Assembly: GCA_007136565.1 (NCBI GenBank)
Contig: SLGS01000094.1
Location: 1 to 6,709 of the forward strand
DNA: 6,709 nt
Origin: Clostridia bacterium
GTDB taxonomy: Bacteria; Bacillota; Sulfobacillia; SLMV01
Reading direction: 5' to 3'
Shown here: piece after piece, positions 6,001 to 6,709 of the stretch
Numbering within the stretch: position 1 is the stretch's first letter
Layout: each line of letters begins with the position of its first letter
The notes under the pieces: generated by a model
Told to the model about the DNA's origin: nothing
What the model saw: the letters and a program-made list of their open reading frames with translations, nothing else
Databases searched by the model: none
Position numbers and translations under genes: made by a program

Positions 6001-6709
6001 ATGAATTTCGCACACCTGCATTGTCACTCTCCGTACTCCTTTTTGGATGGCGGGAGCTCAATAAGGAAGTTGCTCCGCCGAGCCTCTTCCGAGGGGATGA
6101 CGGCTCTGGCCCTCACGGATCACGACAATGTTTGCGGGGCGGTCGAGTTCTTTCGAGCGGCAAAGGAACTGGGCATCAAGCCCATCCAGGGAGCGGAGAT
6201 AACCCTTCGAGGAGGTTACCATCTCACCCTGATCGCTCGAAATCCCCGCGGTTACGCCCGCATTTGTGGACTGTTGACGAAATCTCACCTCGAGGGAAAG
6301 CGCCGTGAACCCGCGGCGAATTTATGGGATTTGGGAGGCGGAGAGGATCTGTTCGTCCTTTCGGGATGTCGCAGGGGGGAAATTCCTTCGAAACTATTAA
6401 TCGGAGACCGAGATGGTGCGGAGAAAGCGATGAAATGTCACCTGGAGTTGTTCGGCGACTCACTGTTCTTGGAAATGCAGCCGCCGGTATTGCCCGGGGA
6501 TACTTACCTGCACAAGGAACTTTTGGATATGGGGGAGAGACTTGGGGTACGCCCGGTGGCCACCGCCAATGTCCACTACGCCCACAAAGCGGATTTCCCG
6601 ATTCACGATTTGTTGACGTGTGTTCGCCGTGGAATCACCATCTCCGAAGTATCGTCCGAACGTCACCTCAACGCAGAAAATTACGTGAAATCCCCCGCGC
6701 AGATGGCTC
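6001..6709 (+). CDS. dnaE2: DnaE2/ImuC-type error-prone DNA polymerase III alpha, 3' partial
   Basis: First 236 codons of a C-family DNA polymerase; the frame runs off the right edge. Only the N-terminal PHP domain is seen, so the polymerase palm and its Asp triad are outside the window. PHP motifs: HLHCHSPYSFLDG (H5, H7, D16), LALTDHDN (H41), GAEITL (E66), H74 in YHLTLIARN, SGCRRGE (C123), and ATANVHYAHKAD (N190, H192). The ELHCHS/HLHCHS start and the short spacing between motifs are more like DnaE2 than housekeeping DnaE1, whose motif reads HLHVHS or HLHTxxS. The metal-site Asp usual in the ATND motif is Asn here. Downstream of imuB and a DUF6504-like gene under one SOS box, it is expected to perform damage-induced translesion synthesis recruited by ImuB. 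A second housekeeping DnaE is the less likely alternative. Confidence 0.9.
   Translation, partial: MNFAHLHCHSPYSFLDGGSSIRKLLRRASSEGMTALALTDHDNVCGAVEFFRAAKELGIKPIQGAEITLRGGYHLTLIARNPRGYARICGLLTKSHLEGKRREPAANLWDLGGGEDLFVLSGCRRGEIPSKLLIGDRDGAEKAMKCHLELFGDSLFLEMQPPVLPGDTYLHKELLDMGERLGVRPVATANVHYAHKADFPIHDLLTCVRRGITISEVSSERHLNAENYVKSPAQMA

Noticed and set aside
5455..6027. 190-codon open frame on the minus strand across imuB, the small gene and dnaE2
   Set aside because: Antisense to three supported plus-strand genes, with a low-complexity Ser/Arg-rich translation and no family resemblance.

Overview
The window is chromosomal-looking bacterial DNA of moderately high GC (high fifties percent by eye) with dense coding, clear GGAGG-type ribosome binding sites and some GTG starts. 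The phylum cannot be fixed from the sequence. The LexA operator is of the GAAC-N4-GTTC type found in Gram-positive bacteria (Bacillota, Actinomycetota and some relatives) rather than the CTG-N10-CAG type of enterobacteria. There are no insertion sequences, CRISPR arrays, tRNA or rRNA genes.

Layout. (1) 2-2326, plus strand: the C-terminal part of an SF1A (UvrD/RecB-family) helicase fused to a PD-(D/E)XK nuclease domain with an apparent Fe-S cysteine set; its N-terminus lies before the window. (2) 2374-3108, minus strand, convergent: a soluble family 2 glycosyltransferase, separated from gene 1 by a perfect GC-rich hairpin. (3) 3109-3428: about 320 bases with no convincing gene, holding several inverted repeats, one of them a likely terminator for the next gene. 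(4) 3429-4331, minus strand: a DUF4349 lipoprotein with a coiled coil and a C-terminal membrane anchor. (5) 4332-4504: a divergent intergenic region with a near-consensus sigma-A promoter, followed immediately by a perfect GAAC-N4-GTTC SOS box. (6) 4505 to the window end, plus strand: a tight operon of an ImuB-like, apparently catalytically dead Y-family polymerase, a DUF6504-like small protein whose start overlaps the imuB stop, and the first 236 codons of a DnaE2/ImuC-type replicative-like polymerase (PHP domain).

How they fit together. The last three genes look like an SOS-induced mutagenesis (mutasome) cassette. In the known system ImuB is a clamp-binding scaffold that brings the error-prone polymerase DnaE2 to damaged DNA. 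Here the operator, promoter, clamp-binding-like motif, loss of catalytic acidic residues and gene order all agree. No imuA or lexA is present within the window. The helicase-nuclease is a double-strand-break repair type protein, so the window may be a DNA repair neighbourhood interrupted by two minus-strand envelope genes. That grouping is inference.
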